Origin: Clostridia bacterium
Lineage (GTDB): Bacteria; Bacillota; Clostridia; Lachnospirales; Lachnospiraceae
Length of the DNA stretch: 64,000 nt
Direction: 5' to 3'
Assembly: GCA_910575245.1 (NCBI GenBank)
Contig: CAJTEN010000002.1
Coordinates: 269,185 to 333,184, forward strand
In this document: piece after piece, positions 18,333 through 27,141 of the stretch
Layout: every line of letters starts with the position of its first letter
How positions within the stretch are numbered: the first letter of the stretch is position 1
Made by a program: the position numbers and the translations under genes
The notes under the pieces: generated by a model
Told to the model about the DNA's origin: nothing
Database searches by the model: none
The model's input: the letters and a program-made list of their open reading frames with translations, nothing else

Positions 18333-18394
18333 GCGGTCACGGGTATATGCGGGATTAAGAGGCAGGATGCGGTGGAAAAGAGGTGCATTCAGAG

Positions 18395-18655
18395 ATGGGG
18401 AAACTGATTCATATAGGTTTCGGTAACGTGGTAAACACAGGAAAGATCATTGCCATTGTCAGTCCGGATTCCGCGCCGATCAAGCGCCTGGTACAGAAGG
18501 CGAAAGAGACAGGAACGGCGATAGACGCTACACAAGGGCGTAAAACGAAGGCAGTGCTGGTGATGGAGAACAGTCAGATCGTATTGTCCGCGCTGCTTCC
18601 GGAGACTATTTCCGGCAGAGCGCAGGCAGAAGGTGGAGAGTCAGATGAGGCGTAA
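18395..18655 (+). CDS. remA: RemA (DUF370) DNA-binding regulator
   Basis: 86 residues from ATG 18395 (SD AAAGAGGTG). IHIGFGNVVNTGKIIAIVSPDSAPIK is the DUF370 signature. RemA forms ring oligomers and activates matrix and osmoprotection genes in Bacillus. The conserved Arg/Lys DNA-contact face is present (IKRLVQKAKETG). Overlaps gmk by 11 nt. Confidence 0.9.
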   Translation: MGKLIHIGFGNVVNTGKIIAIVSPDSAPIKRLVQKAKETGTAIDATQGRKTKAVLVMENSQIVLSALLPETISGRAQAEGGESDEA

Positions 18656-19268
18656 AGGTATTTTGATCATTATTTCAGGTTTTTCGGGAGCGGGCAAGGG
18701 AACTTTGGTGAAGAGGCTGGTGGAGAAATACGACGGCTACGCACTGTCCATATCCGCTACCACCAGAGAGCCCAGACCAGGGGAGAAGGACGGCAGGGAA
18801 TATTTCTTCCTGTCAAAAGAGCAGTTCGAACACAAGATCGAGGAGAATGGGCTGATAGAATATGCGCGCTACTGCGATAATTATTATGGAACACCGCGAG
18901 AGTATGTGGAGAAGCAGTTAGAGAACGGCAGGGATGTTATTCTGGAGATTGAGATCCAGGGGGCACATAAAGTGAAACAGCAGTATCCGGATGCGCTGAC
19001 TCTCTTCGTCATGACACCTGATGCAGGGGAACTCAGATACAGATTGGAAAGCAGGGGAACGGAGAGCGCGGAAGTGATTGAGAAGCGTATGCAGCGCGCG
19101 GCCAAGGAAGCCCTGGGAATCAAGGAGTATGAATATATTGTGGTAAATGATAAGCTGGAAACCTGTGTGGATGAGATTCACAGGATCATTATAGCAGCCC
19201 ATAATGCTCCTTATAGAAATATGGAATTTATAGATAATATAAGAAAAGAACTTGAAGGAGGAGATTGA
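18645..19268 (+). CDS. gmk: Guanylate kinase
   Basis: 207 residues from ATG 18645. Phosphorylates GMP to GDP. P-loop FSGAGKGTL, GMP-binding region (REPRPGEKDGREYFF), EIEIQGAHKV, lid region with ESRGTES. The start within the remA 3' end (SD GGTGGAG) indicates coupling. Confidence 0.96.
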   Translation: MRRKGILIIISGFSGAGKGTLVKRLVEKYDGYALSISATTREPRPGEKDGREYFFLSKEQFEHKIEENGLIEYARYCDNYYGTPREYVEKQLENGRDVILEIEIQGAHKVKQQYPDALTLFVMTPDAGELRYRLESRGTESAEVIEKRMQRAAKEALGIKEYEYIVVNDKLETCVDEIHRIIIAAHNAPYRNMEFIDNIRKELEGGD

Positions 19269-19271
19269 ATA

Positions 19272-19532
19272 ATGTTACATCCATCTTATGCAGATTTGAT
19301 TAACGTGGTTAACAGCGGAGTAGAGGAAGGAGAGGATCCGGTAGTAAACAGCAGGTATTCCATCGTGATGGCAACTTCCAAGAGAGCCAGACAGATTATT
19401 GCCGGTGATGAGGAACTGGTGGACGGCAGGGGCAAGAAGGCGCTGTCTGTTGCCGTGGAGGAGTTGAATCAGGGTAAGATCAAGATCCTGGGCGAGGAAG
19501 AAAAAGAAGAGGAAATCGCGGAAGAATCATGA
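19272..19532 (+). CDS. rpoZ: RNA polymerase omega subunit
   Basis: 86 residues, only 3 nt after gmk, SD GGAGG inside the gmk 3' end. NSRYSIVMATSKRARQI is the omega signature; acidic C-terminal tail (EEEKEEEIAEES). Assists assembly of beta-prime. Confidence 0.93.
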   Translation: MLHPSYADLINVVNSGVEEGEDPVVNSRYSIVMATSKRARQIIAGDEELVDGRGKKALSVAVEELNQGKIKILGEEEKEEEIAEES

Positions 19533-19554
19533 TTTCGGAAAGACTGAAAGTATA

Positions 19555-20898
19555 ATGAAGAAGAAAATACTGTTTGTATCCTTAGGGTGCGATAAGAATC
19601 TGGTGGATTCCGAGATGATGCTGGGGCTGCTTTCAAAGAACGGATATGAATTTACCGATGATGAAGCGTCTGCCGATATCGTGGTGATCAACACCTGCTG
19701 CTTTATTAACGACGCCAAGGAGGAAAGCATCAATACGATCCTGGAGATGGCAGAGTTAAGAAAGAGCGGTGCAATCGAAGCGCTGATCGTGGCAGGATGC
19801 CTTGCACAGCGTTACCGGGAGGAAATCCAGACAGAGATTCCGGAAGTGGATGCTATTGTAGGCACTATGGCTATTGATGAGATTGTCGGTACGCTGGAGG
19901 AAGTCTGCCGGGGAGTGAAGAAGAATCATTACAAGGGTCTGGATGAGAAACCACTGACAGGTGTGGAACGTGTCGTAACCACAGGAGGACATTTCGCATA
20001 TTTAAAGATTGCGGAAGGATGTGATAAGCATTGCACTTATTGCATTATTCCCAGAGTACGCGGCAGCTATCGGAGCGTACCGATGGAAAGCCTGATAGAA
20101 GAAGCCAGACGGCTGGCTGATAACGGAGTACGTGAATTAATCCTCGTGGCACAGGAGACTACGTTATATGGCATGGATCTATATGGACGTAAAGCGTTAC
20201 CGGAGCTGCTGCACAGGCTTTGTGAGATAAACGGCCTGTATTGGATCCGGATTTTGTATTGCTATCCGGAGGAAATCACGGAGGAACTGATCGGGACGAT
20301 CCGGCAGGAAAAGAAGATCTGCCATTATCTGGACCTGCCGATTCAACATGCTTCTGACAGAGTCCTTAAGAGGATGGGACGCAGGACTGACAGAGAGCAG
20401 CTGGAGAATATCGTCGGCAGGCTGCGCCGGGAGATTCCGGATATCTGTCTGCGTACTACATTGATCACCGGATTCCCGGGAGAGACAGAGGAAGACCATG
20501 AAGAACTGCTTGACTTCGTGGATCGGATGGAGTTCGACAGGCTTGGGGTTTTTATGTATTCTCAGGAGGAGGATACGCCTGCGGCGGTTATGGAAGGCCA
20601 GATACCGGAAGAGGTCAAGCAGGAGCGATATGAGCAGCTTATGGAGCTGCAGCAGGCAATCGCTTTTGAAGCGGCAGAAGCTATGGCAGACAGAGTGGTC
20701 GATGCCATGATAGAGGGCAGGATTGTCGATGAGAATGTGTATTTGGCCAGAACCTTCAGGGACGCACCCGGTGTGGACGGTTTCCTGTTTGTGAATACAG
20801 AACGGGAATTGATAACAGGTGATTTTGTTAAGGTGAGGATAACCGCGTCTCATGAATATGATCTGATTGGAGGGTTAGAAGATGAATTTACCGAATAA
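19555..20898 (+). CDS. rimO: Ribosomal protein uS12 methylthiotransferase
   Basis: 447 residues. Radical-SAM methylthiotransferase that modifies Asp of uS12. N-terminal UPF0004 domain with its three Cys (SLGCDKN, NTCCF, AGCLAQRY), radical-SAM cluster CDKHCTYCIIP, and a C-terminal TRAM domain. SLGCDKN and QEEDTPA favour RimO over MiaB. Confidence 0.95.
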   Translation: MKKKILFVSLGCDKNLVDSEMMLGLLSKNGYEFTDDEASADIVVINTCCFINDAKEESINTILEMAELRKSGAIEALIVAGCLAQRYREEIQTEIPEVDAIVGTMAIDEIVGTLEEVCRGVKKNHYKGLDEKPLTGVERVVTTGGHFAYLKIAEGCDKHCTYCIIPRVRGSYRSVPMESLIEEARRLADNGVRELILVAQETTLYGMDLYGRKALPELLHRLCEINGLYWIRILYCYPEEITEELIGTIRQEKKICHYLDLPIQHASDRVLKRMGRRTDREQLENIVGRLRREIPDICLRTTLITGFPGETEEDHEELLDFVDRMEFDRLGVFMYSQEEDTPAAVMEGQIPEEVKQERYEQLMELQQAIAFEAAEAMADRVVDAMIEGRIVDENVYLARTFRDAPGVDGFLFVNTERELITGDFVKVRITASHEYDLIGGLEDEFTE

Positions 20899-21415
20899 AC
20901 TGACAATGTTTCGTGTTATTTTGATTCCGTTTTTTGTAGTGTTTCTTTTAGTTGATATAACATCTGCGGATAAATGGATAGCACTTGCTATTTTTATTAT
21001 TGCCAGTCTGACAGACCTGCTGGATGGTAAAATAGCCAGGAAATATAATCTGGTAACGAATTTCGGCAAATTTATGGACCCGCTTGCAGATAAGCTGCTT
21101 GTATGTTCCGCGCTGATCTGTCTGGTGTCACTTGAGAAAATTCCGGCGTGGATGGTCATTGTTATCATTGCGAGAGAGTTTATTATAAGTGGTTTCAGAT
21201 TGGTTGCATCGGATAATGGCGTTGTGATTGCAGCAAGTTACTGGGGGAAGTTTAAGACAACTTTTCAGATGGTCATGATTTGTCTTATGATAGCTGATAT
21301 TGAGGAGTTGCATTTGCTTACTGTGATTGTGATGTGGGCTGCACTGATATTGACTGTGGTATCTTTAGTGGATTATCTGATGAAGAATAAGGATGTTATG
21401 AAAGAGACGAAGTAA
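20882..21415 (+). CDS. pgsA: CDP-diacylglycerol-glycerol-3-phosphate 3-phosphatidyltransferase
   Basis: 177 residues, overlapping rimO by 17 nt. Makes phosphatidylglycerol-phosphate. The CDP-alcohol phosphotransferase motif is seen as D(LLDGKIAR)...GKFMDPLADK, with the four Asp in order. Several TM helices. Confidence 0.94.
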   Translation: MNLPNKLTMFRVILIPFFVVFLLVDITSADKWIALAIFIIASLTDLLDGKIARKYNLVTNFGKFMDPLADKLLVCSALICLVSLEKIPAWMVIVIIAREFIISGFRLVASDNGVVIAASYWGKFKTTFQMVMICLMIADIEELHLLTVIVMWAALILTVVSLVDYLMKNKDVMKETK

Positions 21416-21564
21416 GCCGGTCTGTTCTGTCAGACAGAAGATAATTTACTTTTTGTGGGTTGTCTGTGCCGGGACATTGTGGCACAAATTGTATGCAGGA
21501 AACTTCAAATACGGATTCAGGGATATTGCAGGCATGGCCGGGCAGTACCCATGGAGAGGCAAAG

Positions 21565-22836
21565 ATGATCGTAGAATTGATCTCAGTAGGGACAGAAATA
21601 TTACTAGGAAATATTGTGAATACAAACGCGGCCTATTTATCTGAACAGTGTGCAGGGCTTGGGCTTTCCTGCTATTATCAGGATGTGGTCGGTGACAATG
21701 AGGACAGGCTCTGTGAAACGATAAGGATTGCCCTTGGCAGAGCCGATATTTTGCTTCTGACCGGAGGACTGGGGCCCACACAGGACGATTTGACGAAGGA
21801 AGCGGCGGCTAAGGTGATGGGGAAAACATTATATCTTCATGAAGAGAGCAAAGCTTCCATTCGGAAATTTTTTGAAAAAAGAGGTCTGGAGATTACGGAT
21901 AATAACTGGAAGCAGGCGATGGTGCCTGAGGGGTGTATCGTGGTGGATAATCCGAACGGCACTGCACCCGGTATCATCATGGCTGAGAATGGCAAACATG
22001 TGATATTGATGCCTGGCCCGCCGAATGAGATGATCCCTATGTTTGAAACCTCGATCATATCCTATCTGAGTAAACTTCAGTCATGCGTGATCTTTTCACA
22101 GACTGTGAAAATCTGCGGTGTAGGAGAGAGTAAGGCAGAGATGATGGTGGCTGATCTGATTAATGAGCAGACGAATCCGACATTGGCAACTTACGCCAAG
22201 ACCGGAGAGGTACATCTGCGTGTGACGGCCAGAGCGGAAGATGAAAAGTCGGCCAGAAAACTGGTAAAACCAGTGGTCAAGGATTTAAAGGGAAGATTCG
22301 GCAATCATGTCTACACGACAGAAGATGATGTGACATTGGAGAAGGCAGTGGTGGATCTTCTGCTTGCCAATAAGCTTACAATCAGTACGGTGGAGTCCTG
22401 TACAGGAGGCCTTCTGGCGGCAAGGCTGATCAATGTTCCCGGAGTGTCAGAGGTCTTTAAATCCGGTTATATCACATATTCCAATAAGGCGAAAAGAAAA
22501 CTGCTCGGGGTAAAGAAACATATGTTATCAAAGCATGGGGCGGTAAGTGAAGAAGTAGCCAGGGAAATGGCAAAAGGGGCGTCTATTGTATCCAGGGCGG
22601 ATGTGGTGGTCAGCGTTACCGGCATAGCCGGGCCGGATGGGGGAACGGAAGCAAAGCCAGTGGGTCTGGTATATATTGGGTGTTATGTTTGCGGCCGATA
22701 CACGGTCAGAAAGTGTCTTTTCAATGGAGACAGAGCGAAGATCAGGGAAAGTACAGTTTCATCTGCGTTATCTTTGATGAGGGAATGTATTTTGCAGTAT
22801 TACAGTGAAATGACATTTGGCGGTAAGGATAAATGA
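21565..22836 (+). CDS. cinA: CinA: nicotinamide-nucleotide deamidase / competence-damage protein
   Basis: 423 residues from ATG 21565; earlier starts give unmatched N-terminal sequence. N-terminal MoCF-like domain (ISVGTEILLGNIVNTN, LLTGGLGPTQDD) is linked to ADP-ribose pyrophosphatase activity; the C-terminal CinA domain (STVESCTGGLLAARLINVPG, SVTGIAGPDGG) is an NMN deamidase. Normal length. The 150 nt before it contain no gene. Confidence 0.94.
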   Translation: MIVELISVGTEILLGNIVNTNAAYLSEQCAGLGLSCYYQDVVGDNEDRLCETIRIALGRADILLLTGGLGPTQDDLTKEAAAKVMGKTLYLHEESKASIRKFFEKRGLEITDNNWKQAMVPEGCIVVDNPNGTAPGIIMAENGKHVILMPGPPNEMIPMFETSIISYLSKLQSCVIFSQTVKICGVGESKAEMMVADLINEQTNPTLATYAKTGEVHLRVTARAEDEKSARKLVKPVVKDLKGRFGNHVYTTEDDVTLEKAVVDLLLANKLTISTVESCTGGLLAARLINVPGVSEVFKSGYITYSNKAKRKLLGVKKHMLSKHGAVSEEVAREMAKGASIVSRADVVVSVTGIAGPDGGTEAKPVGLVYIGCYVCGRYTVRKCLFNGDRAKIRESTVSSALSLMRECILQYYSEMTFGGKDK

Positions 22837-22932
22837 GACATAGAGATAAACGGCAACGGTTCTGACAGCCTGTGCCTGGCGGAGAAAGAATATGGGTCGT
22901 TATATTATATAAGGAAGGACAGGGAAAAAGGT

Positions 22933-24540
22933 ATGAGCCAACCGGAAGAACTTGATAATCTTGAGAACAAAGATGGAACCGGCCAGGGATCTGATTTATA
23001 TACAGCATCTGACACAATCAGGGATGCGGATCATGGAGGCAGTATGGAGCCTGAGCATTTGAAAGAGCAGAGTTTTGAACAGGATCAATATGCCAGCAGC
23101 TCTTCATTAGAGCAGCAGTCCTCCAATAATGAAACAAGTGGCAGTGTATTGAATGATGACGTATGTTATAATAATGAAGCGCATTTAAATGAGGGCTATC
23201 ATAACAATTGTAATAATAACGATGTTTACAATAATGATTATTACAATAATGATTATTATAATAATACTGGTTATGGAAATTGGCAGACGCAAGGCAGTAA
23301 TCCCTATCAGAACAGTTCCTATGGGAACCAGCAGACACAGCAGGGGGATCCTTATCAGAACAATCCATACGGAAACCAGCAGACACAGCAGGGGAATCCT
23401 TATCAGAACAATCCATATGGGAACCAGCAGACACAGCAGGGAAATCCTTATCAGAACAATCCATACGGGAACCAGCAGACACAGCAGGGGAATCCTTATC
23501 AGAACAATCCCTATGGGAACCAGCAGACACAGCAGGGGAATCCTTATCAGAACAATCCATACGGGAATCAGCAGACACAAGGCGGTGGCCCACACAGTAA
23601 TAATCCCTATAGTCCATACGCTGTGCCGGCAAAGAAGAACAATGTACCTGTGATTATTGGAATTGTAGCAGGCATTATTATATTGTTTCTGATTGCTGTT
23701 GGGACACTGACTTACAGAGTGGTATCGCTGTATTCTGAGGGGAGAGCAAAAATCCGCCGCAACTATGATGGGACGAGTGAGCCGGATACGGATGTTTATG
23801 ACCAGAATGAATATGGATACGAAGATTATTTTGATGACTATGATAATGATTATTTTTATGATTATGGTGATGAATATTCCGACGGCTTTGATTTCGACTA
23901 TAATTATGACAGTGACCAGTATTATACACTGCATGATGATATCAAGTATGATCTTTCATATTCCGTAGATTTTGATGAGCATGAATATACAGATGATGAG
24001 AAGGTGGTGATCAGGGTATCCTATCCGGTTATTAAGGGGAAGGATGTGCCTAATCTGGAACATTTGAATGATGTCATACAGGAGGAAATCGCTCTGTTTG
24101 AGGATTATCTGGAAGAATATGAAGGATATCTGGATAACGAGGACAGCTACTTCTCGGCGGTTTCCATGGGTTATGTCACTTATATGGATGAGGAGAAGCT
24201 AAGTATAGTTTTTTCCGAGAACATATATACAGATTTGTATAGTGATGCGTATCTGTACAGTATTAATATTGATATGGAGAACGGCGTTATCCTGGAAAAT
24301 GAGAATATGCTCAGTATTGACGATAACTTTTCAGTCGAATTCAGGACGAAAAGCGATATACAGAACGGAGAGATTGTCTATCTCACCGGTATGACAGACC
24401 AGGAGATCACGAGTTATTTCAATTCTTCTAATGTAATTGTGTTCTATACACCCAAGGGCATGGAGATAGGATTTAATTACGAAGAAGGCTGGGTTACGGT
24501 CACCTATGAAGAATATGAGGAGTATCTGAAAGTATTCTGA
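22933..24540 (+). CDS. Tandem-repeat Asn/Gln/Tyr-rich protein with one TM and a DUF3298/RsiV-like domain
   Basis: 535 residues. Order: acidic/polar N-terminus with an Asn/Tyr-rich stretch (about 75-112); seven 16-residue repeats (see 23272-23607); one TM helix (VPVIIGIVAGIIILFLIAVG, about 236-256); an Asp/Tyr-rich linker (about 270-330); and a C-terminal 190-residue domain (DLSYSVDFDEHEYTDDEKVV onward) resembling DUF3298/RsiV-like extracellular domains. No signal peptide, so the repeats should face the cytoplasm and the C-terminal domain the outside. No function is known to me. Confidence 0.75.
   Translation: MSQPEELDNLENKDGTGQGSDLYTASDTIRDADHGGSMEPEHLKEQSFEQDQYASSSSLEQQSSNNETSGSVLNDDVCYNNEAHLNEGYHNNCNNNDVYNNDYYNNDYYNNTGYGNWQTQGSNPYQNSSYGNQQTQQGDPYQNNPYGNQQTQQGNPYQNNPYGNQQTQQGNPYQNNPYGNQQTQQGNPYQNNPYGNQQTQQGNPYQNNPYGNQQTQGGGPHSNNPYSPYAVPAKKNNVPVIIGIVAGIIILFLIAVGTLTYRVVSLYSEGRAKIRRNYDGTSEPDTDVYDQNEYGYEDYFDDYDNDYFYDYGDEYSDGFDFDYNYDSDQYYTLHDDIKYDLSYSVDFDEHEYTDDEKVVIRVSYPVIKGKDVPNLEHLNDVIQEEIALFEDYLEEYEGYLDNEDSYFSAVSMGYVTYMDEEKLSIVFSENIYTDLYSDAYLYSINIDMENGVILENENMLSIDDNFSVEFRTKSDIQNGEIVYLTGMTDQEITSYFNSSNVIVFYTPKGMEIGFNYEEGWVTVTYEEYEEYLKVF
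23272..23607 (+). repeat. 48-bp coding tandem repeat, 7 units
   Basis: Unit YGNQQTQQGNPYQNNP. Units 3-6 encode identical peptides, and unit 2 has one change. The first (YGNWQTQGSNPYQNSS) and last (YGNQQTQGGGPHSNNP) are degenerate. Central units differ mainly at silent sites, e.g. CCATAC/CCATATGG/CCCTATGG. Confidence 0.9.
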
Positions 24541-24686
24541 TGGATGCCCGTGGTAGAACATAAATGATTCTAAAGGAACAGGGGCTTGTCCCTGAAGCCG
24601 ATTTTGTTTAAAATAAATATAGTAAACAAAATTTCTAATATCGTTAACTTGTAGAAAAGATAATTTAACAGAAAGGGTGAGTTTGT

Positions 24687-24757
24687 ATGTTGAAGAGTGT
24701 GATTGCTGAATAGCGATGGCTATTGCAAGCAAATTATAAATTGATTGTTATAGCCAT
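24687..24757 (+). promoter_or_regulatory. Possible leader peptide and hairpin before the CD3324-like gene
   Basis: After GAAAGGGTGA an 8-codon ORF (MLKSVIAE, 24687-24713) is followed at once by an 8-bp stem ATGGCTAT / ATAGCCAT with a 26-nt loop. The arrangement resembles a leader-peptide attenuator, but there is no T-run, so this is only suggestive. Confidence 0.3.
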
Positions 24758-24795
24758 TGTGAATCCTAAGAAAACGATCAATCAGGAGGATAATC

Positions 24796-25119
24796 ATGGG
24801 CTATATCAGGGCAGAGGATATTCTGCCGGAAGAAATTCTTGCTCTTGTGCAGCAGTATATTGACGGGCAGTCGATTTATATACCAAGAAAGGCGGGCTGC
24901 CATAAAGCATGGGGAGCAGGAACAGGAACCAGATATGATCTGATGATTCGGAACCGACAGATCTGTGAGGCATATCAGTCCGGTATGACAGTCATGGAGT
25001 TGTCAGAGAAATTCTTTTTGACAGAAAAGAGTGTCCGCAGGATCATCAGAGCTTACAGAGCATCTCCTCCGGATAAAATGGCAGCGGTAAACCATGCAGT
25101 CTTTCAGGAGGAATTGTAA
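24796..25119 (+). CDS. CD3324-like helix-turn-helix protein
   Basis: 107 residues, SD CAGGAGG. N-terminal LPEEILALVQQYIDGQSIYIPRK, then an HTH (AYQSGMTVMELSEKFFLTEKSVRRIIRAY). This matches the small Mor/CD3324-type family of Clostridia. DNA binding is likely; targets are unknown. The next gene starts 2 nt after its stop. Confidence 0.78.
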   Translation: MGYIRAEDILPEEILALVQQYIDGQSIYIPRKAGCHKAWGAGTGTRYDLMIRNRQICEAYQSGMTVMELSEKFFLTEKSVRRIIRAYRASPPDKMAAVNHAVFQEEL

Positions 25120-25120
25120 A

Positions 25121-25543
25121 TTGAATAGAGAGAATAAGAGAAGAGCATTTGAAAAAGGATACTATAAGAACCATGTCTGTAATGAGGTTTTCACTTGCAA
25201 GGTATGTGGACGGCCGGTTGTGCCGGAAGGCGCGGGGAGTGGGCACAGAAATCACTGTCCTAATTGCCTGACCAGTCTGCATGTGGATGTGGAGCCCGGA
25301 GACAGGGCATCTGACTGCGGAGGTTATATGGAGCCCGTAGCCGTATGGGTCAGGAAGAACGGCGAGTGGGCTGTGATTCACAGATGCCGCCGCTGCGGAA
25401 TATTCAGCTCTAACCGTATCGCGGGAGATGACAATCCAATGAAGCTGATGTCTATTGCGATGAAGCCGCTTTCGGCTCCGCCTTTTCCGCTGGAACGGAT
25501 TGAGGAACTGACAAGACTTATGGGCGGCGAAGGCAGTATGTAG
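25121..25543 (+). CDS. RNHCP-domain zinc protein
   Basis: 140 residues from TTG 25121, 8 nt after AGGAGG; the frame upstream overlaps the previous gene. Contains HRNHCPNCL, an upstream pair CKVCG, and a second pair HRCRRCG, so probably one or two zinc ribbons. The RNHCP family is widespread in Firmicutes without known function. Confidence 0.85.
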   Translation: MNRENKRRAFEKGYYKNHVCNEVFTCKVCGRPVVPEGAGSGHRNHCPNCLTSLHVDVEPGDRASDCGGYMEPVAVWVRKNGEWAVIHRCRRCGIFSSNRIAGDDNPMKLMSIAMKPLSAPPFPLERIEELTRLMGGEGSM

Positions 25544-25589
25544 GATGATGGTATCGCTTTGTATAATGGAAAATATGGTGTAAAAACTG

Positions 25590-25640
25590 ACCGGCGTGTT
25601 CCGTCTGTACTTGTATGGACGGTCATGCCGGTTATTTTAT
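25590..25640 (+). terminator. Terminator after the RNHCP gene
   Basis: Stem ACCGGC...CCGTC / GACGG...GCCGGT followed by TATTTTAT. Confidence 0.72.
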
Positions 25641-25642
25641 AG

Positions 25643-25842
25643 GTAACGGTTCAGTCTTCGGCTTTCTTGTTGTAACAGTTCAGCCTTCGGCTTCCCTGTT
25701 ACGGAATCTGCCAATTGAGCAAAGCACAATTTTTCCAAGTCGCCTGCGGCGAGGGGCAGATTTTCTCTCGGCTAAATCTATGCGTTCTTACAGACTTTGC
25801 AGTAAATGCAAAGTCCTGGGCTGAACTGATACTTCTTGTTAC
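25643..25842. repeat. 31-nt palindrome split by a 161-bp element (nested insertion)
   Basis: Without the insert and one copy of TTCTTGTT the ends join to a 31-nt GTAACGGTTCAG...TTCTTGTTAC palindrome of the solo family. The longer element sits inside it. The rest of 25843-25971 is a leader with no gene. Confidence 0.75.
25672..25832. mobile_element. 161-bp MITE-like element, copy 1, 8-bp target duplication
   Basis: Ends GTAACAGTTCAGCC and GGCTGAACTGATAC are inverted repeats. TTCTTGTT occurs directly before (25664-25671) and directly after (25833-25840). The left 31 bases are themselves a complete solo palindrome. Near-identical to 30579-30740. Confidence 0.85.
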
Positions 25843-25971
25843 CGTTTTTTTAATCAGACGGGTGGCGGTATTGGTTTTGTTGTGGTAAAATTGATACATT
25901 GTGGAACTTTGGTATTGGGGAATTCGAAAGGGGTAGTTTCCGGAAGAATAAATAACGGAGGGTAGATTAGT

Positions 25972-27090
25972 ATGGAGAAAGCAAATGTATATTTTACATC
26001 GTTTAAGGCGACGGAGCATGAGAATCTTCTGCAGAAGCTGCACCGTCTGATGAAGACCGCCGGGTTTGAGAATATCGATTTTAAAGACAAATATGCGGCG
26101 ATCAAGATTCATTTCGGAGAATATGGTAATCTGGCGTTTCTTCGTCCGAATTATGCCAGAGTGGTGGCTGATTATGTGAAGGAATTGGGCGGCAAGCCGT
26201 TTCTGACAGACTGCAACACACTTTATGTGGGCAGCCGGAAAAATGCGCTGGATCATTTGGAGACGGCCTATGTCAATGGTTTTTCACCTTATCAGACCGG
26301 CTGTCATGTGATCATCGGGGATGGTTTGAAGGGAACAGACGAGACACTGGTGCCTATTGACGGAGAATATGTGAAAGAGGCTAAGATAGGCCATGCAATC
26401 ATGGATGCAGATGTATTTATTTCTCTGACGCATTTCAAAGGGCATGAGATGGCGGGCTTCGGCGGTGCGCTTAAGAATATCGGTATGGGCTGCGGTTCCA
26501 GAGCCGGTAAAATGGAACAGCACTGTGACGGAAAGCCCAGTGTGGATCCTTCCGGTTGTGTAGGCTGCGGTGCCTGCGGCAGGATATGTGCGCATGGAGC
26601 GCCGATCATAGAAAACGGCAAAGCACACATTGACCATGATAAATGTGTAGGCTGCGGACGTTGCCTTGCGGTATGCCCGAAAGATGCGATAGCGGCAGAT
26701 TTTGAGGATTCTATTGCAGTGCTTAACTACAGAATGGCGGAGTATAGTCTGGCCGTGTGCAAGAACCGCCCATGCTTCCATGTTTCCCTGATCTGTGATG
26801 TGTCGCCGAACTGTGACTGTCATGCGGAGAATGATATTCCGATCATTCCGAATGTGGGAATGCTGGCTTCCTTTGATCCTGTTGCTCTGGATCAGGCATG
26901 TGCAGATCTGTGCAATCAGATGACACCGGTGGAGAGCAGTGTTCTGGGAGAAAACCTGAAGAAACACGGAAATGAAGAAGGGCATGATCATTTCTTCATG
27001 ACACATCCGGATACCGAATGGAGGAGCTGCATCGCTCATGCCGTTAAGATCGGGCTTGGCACAGATCAGTATGAGCTTGTTCGAATCTGA
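25972..27090 (+). CDS. DUF362 protein with two [4Fe-4S] ferredoxin motifs
   Basis: 372 residues, SD GGAGGGT. The DUF362 domain occupies most of the chain (IKIHFGEYGNLAFLRPNY; LTHFKGHEMAGFGGALKNIGMG). Two clusters, CVGCGACGRICAHG and CVGCGRCLAVCP, lie at about 192-250. A soluble electron-transfer or metal-dependent protein of unknown reaction. Single-gene unit. Confidence 0.9.
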   Translation: MEKANVYFTSFKATEHENLLQKLHRLMKTAGFENIDFKDKYAAIKIHFGEYGNLAFLRPNYARVVADYVKELGGKPFLTDCNTLYVGSRKNALDHLETAYVNGFSPYQTGCHVIIGDGLKGTDETLVPIDGEYVKEAKIGHAIMDADVFISLTHFKGHEMAGFGGALKNIGMGCGSRAGKMEQHCDGKPSVDPSGCVGCGACGRICAHGAPIIENGKAHIDHDKCVGCGRCLAVCPKDAIAADFEDSIAVLNYRMAEYSLAVCKNRPCFHVSLICDVSPNCDCHAENDIPIIPNVGMLASFDPVALDQACADLCNQMTPVESSVLGENLKKHGNEEGHDHFFMTHPDTEWRSCIAHAVKIGLGTDQYELVRI

Positions 27091-27141
27091 CAATGTACCT
27101 GCGGCCAGAGCCGCGGGCGATAAGAAAGGCAGGATATTAGG

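Noticed and set aside
23272-23607. Regular 48-bp repeats considered as a CRISPR array
   Set aside because: There are no unique spacers; the repeats are in frame and encode YGNQQTQQGNPYQNNP units inside an intact gene. No cas genes are present.
26515-26680. The two CxxCxxC motifs taken as a separate ferredoxin gene
   Set aside because: They are in frame inside the DUF362 protein with conserved sequence on both sides and no internal SD.
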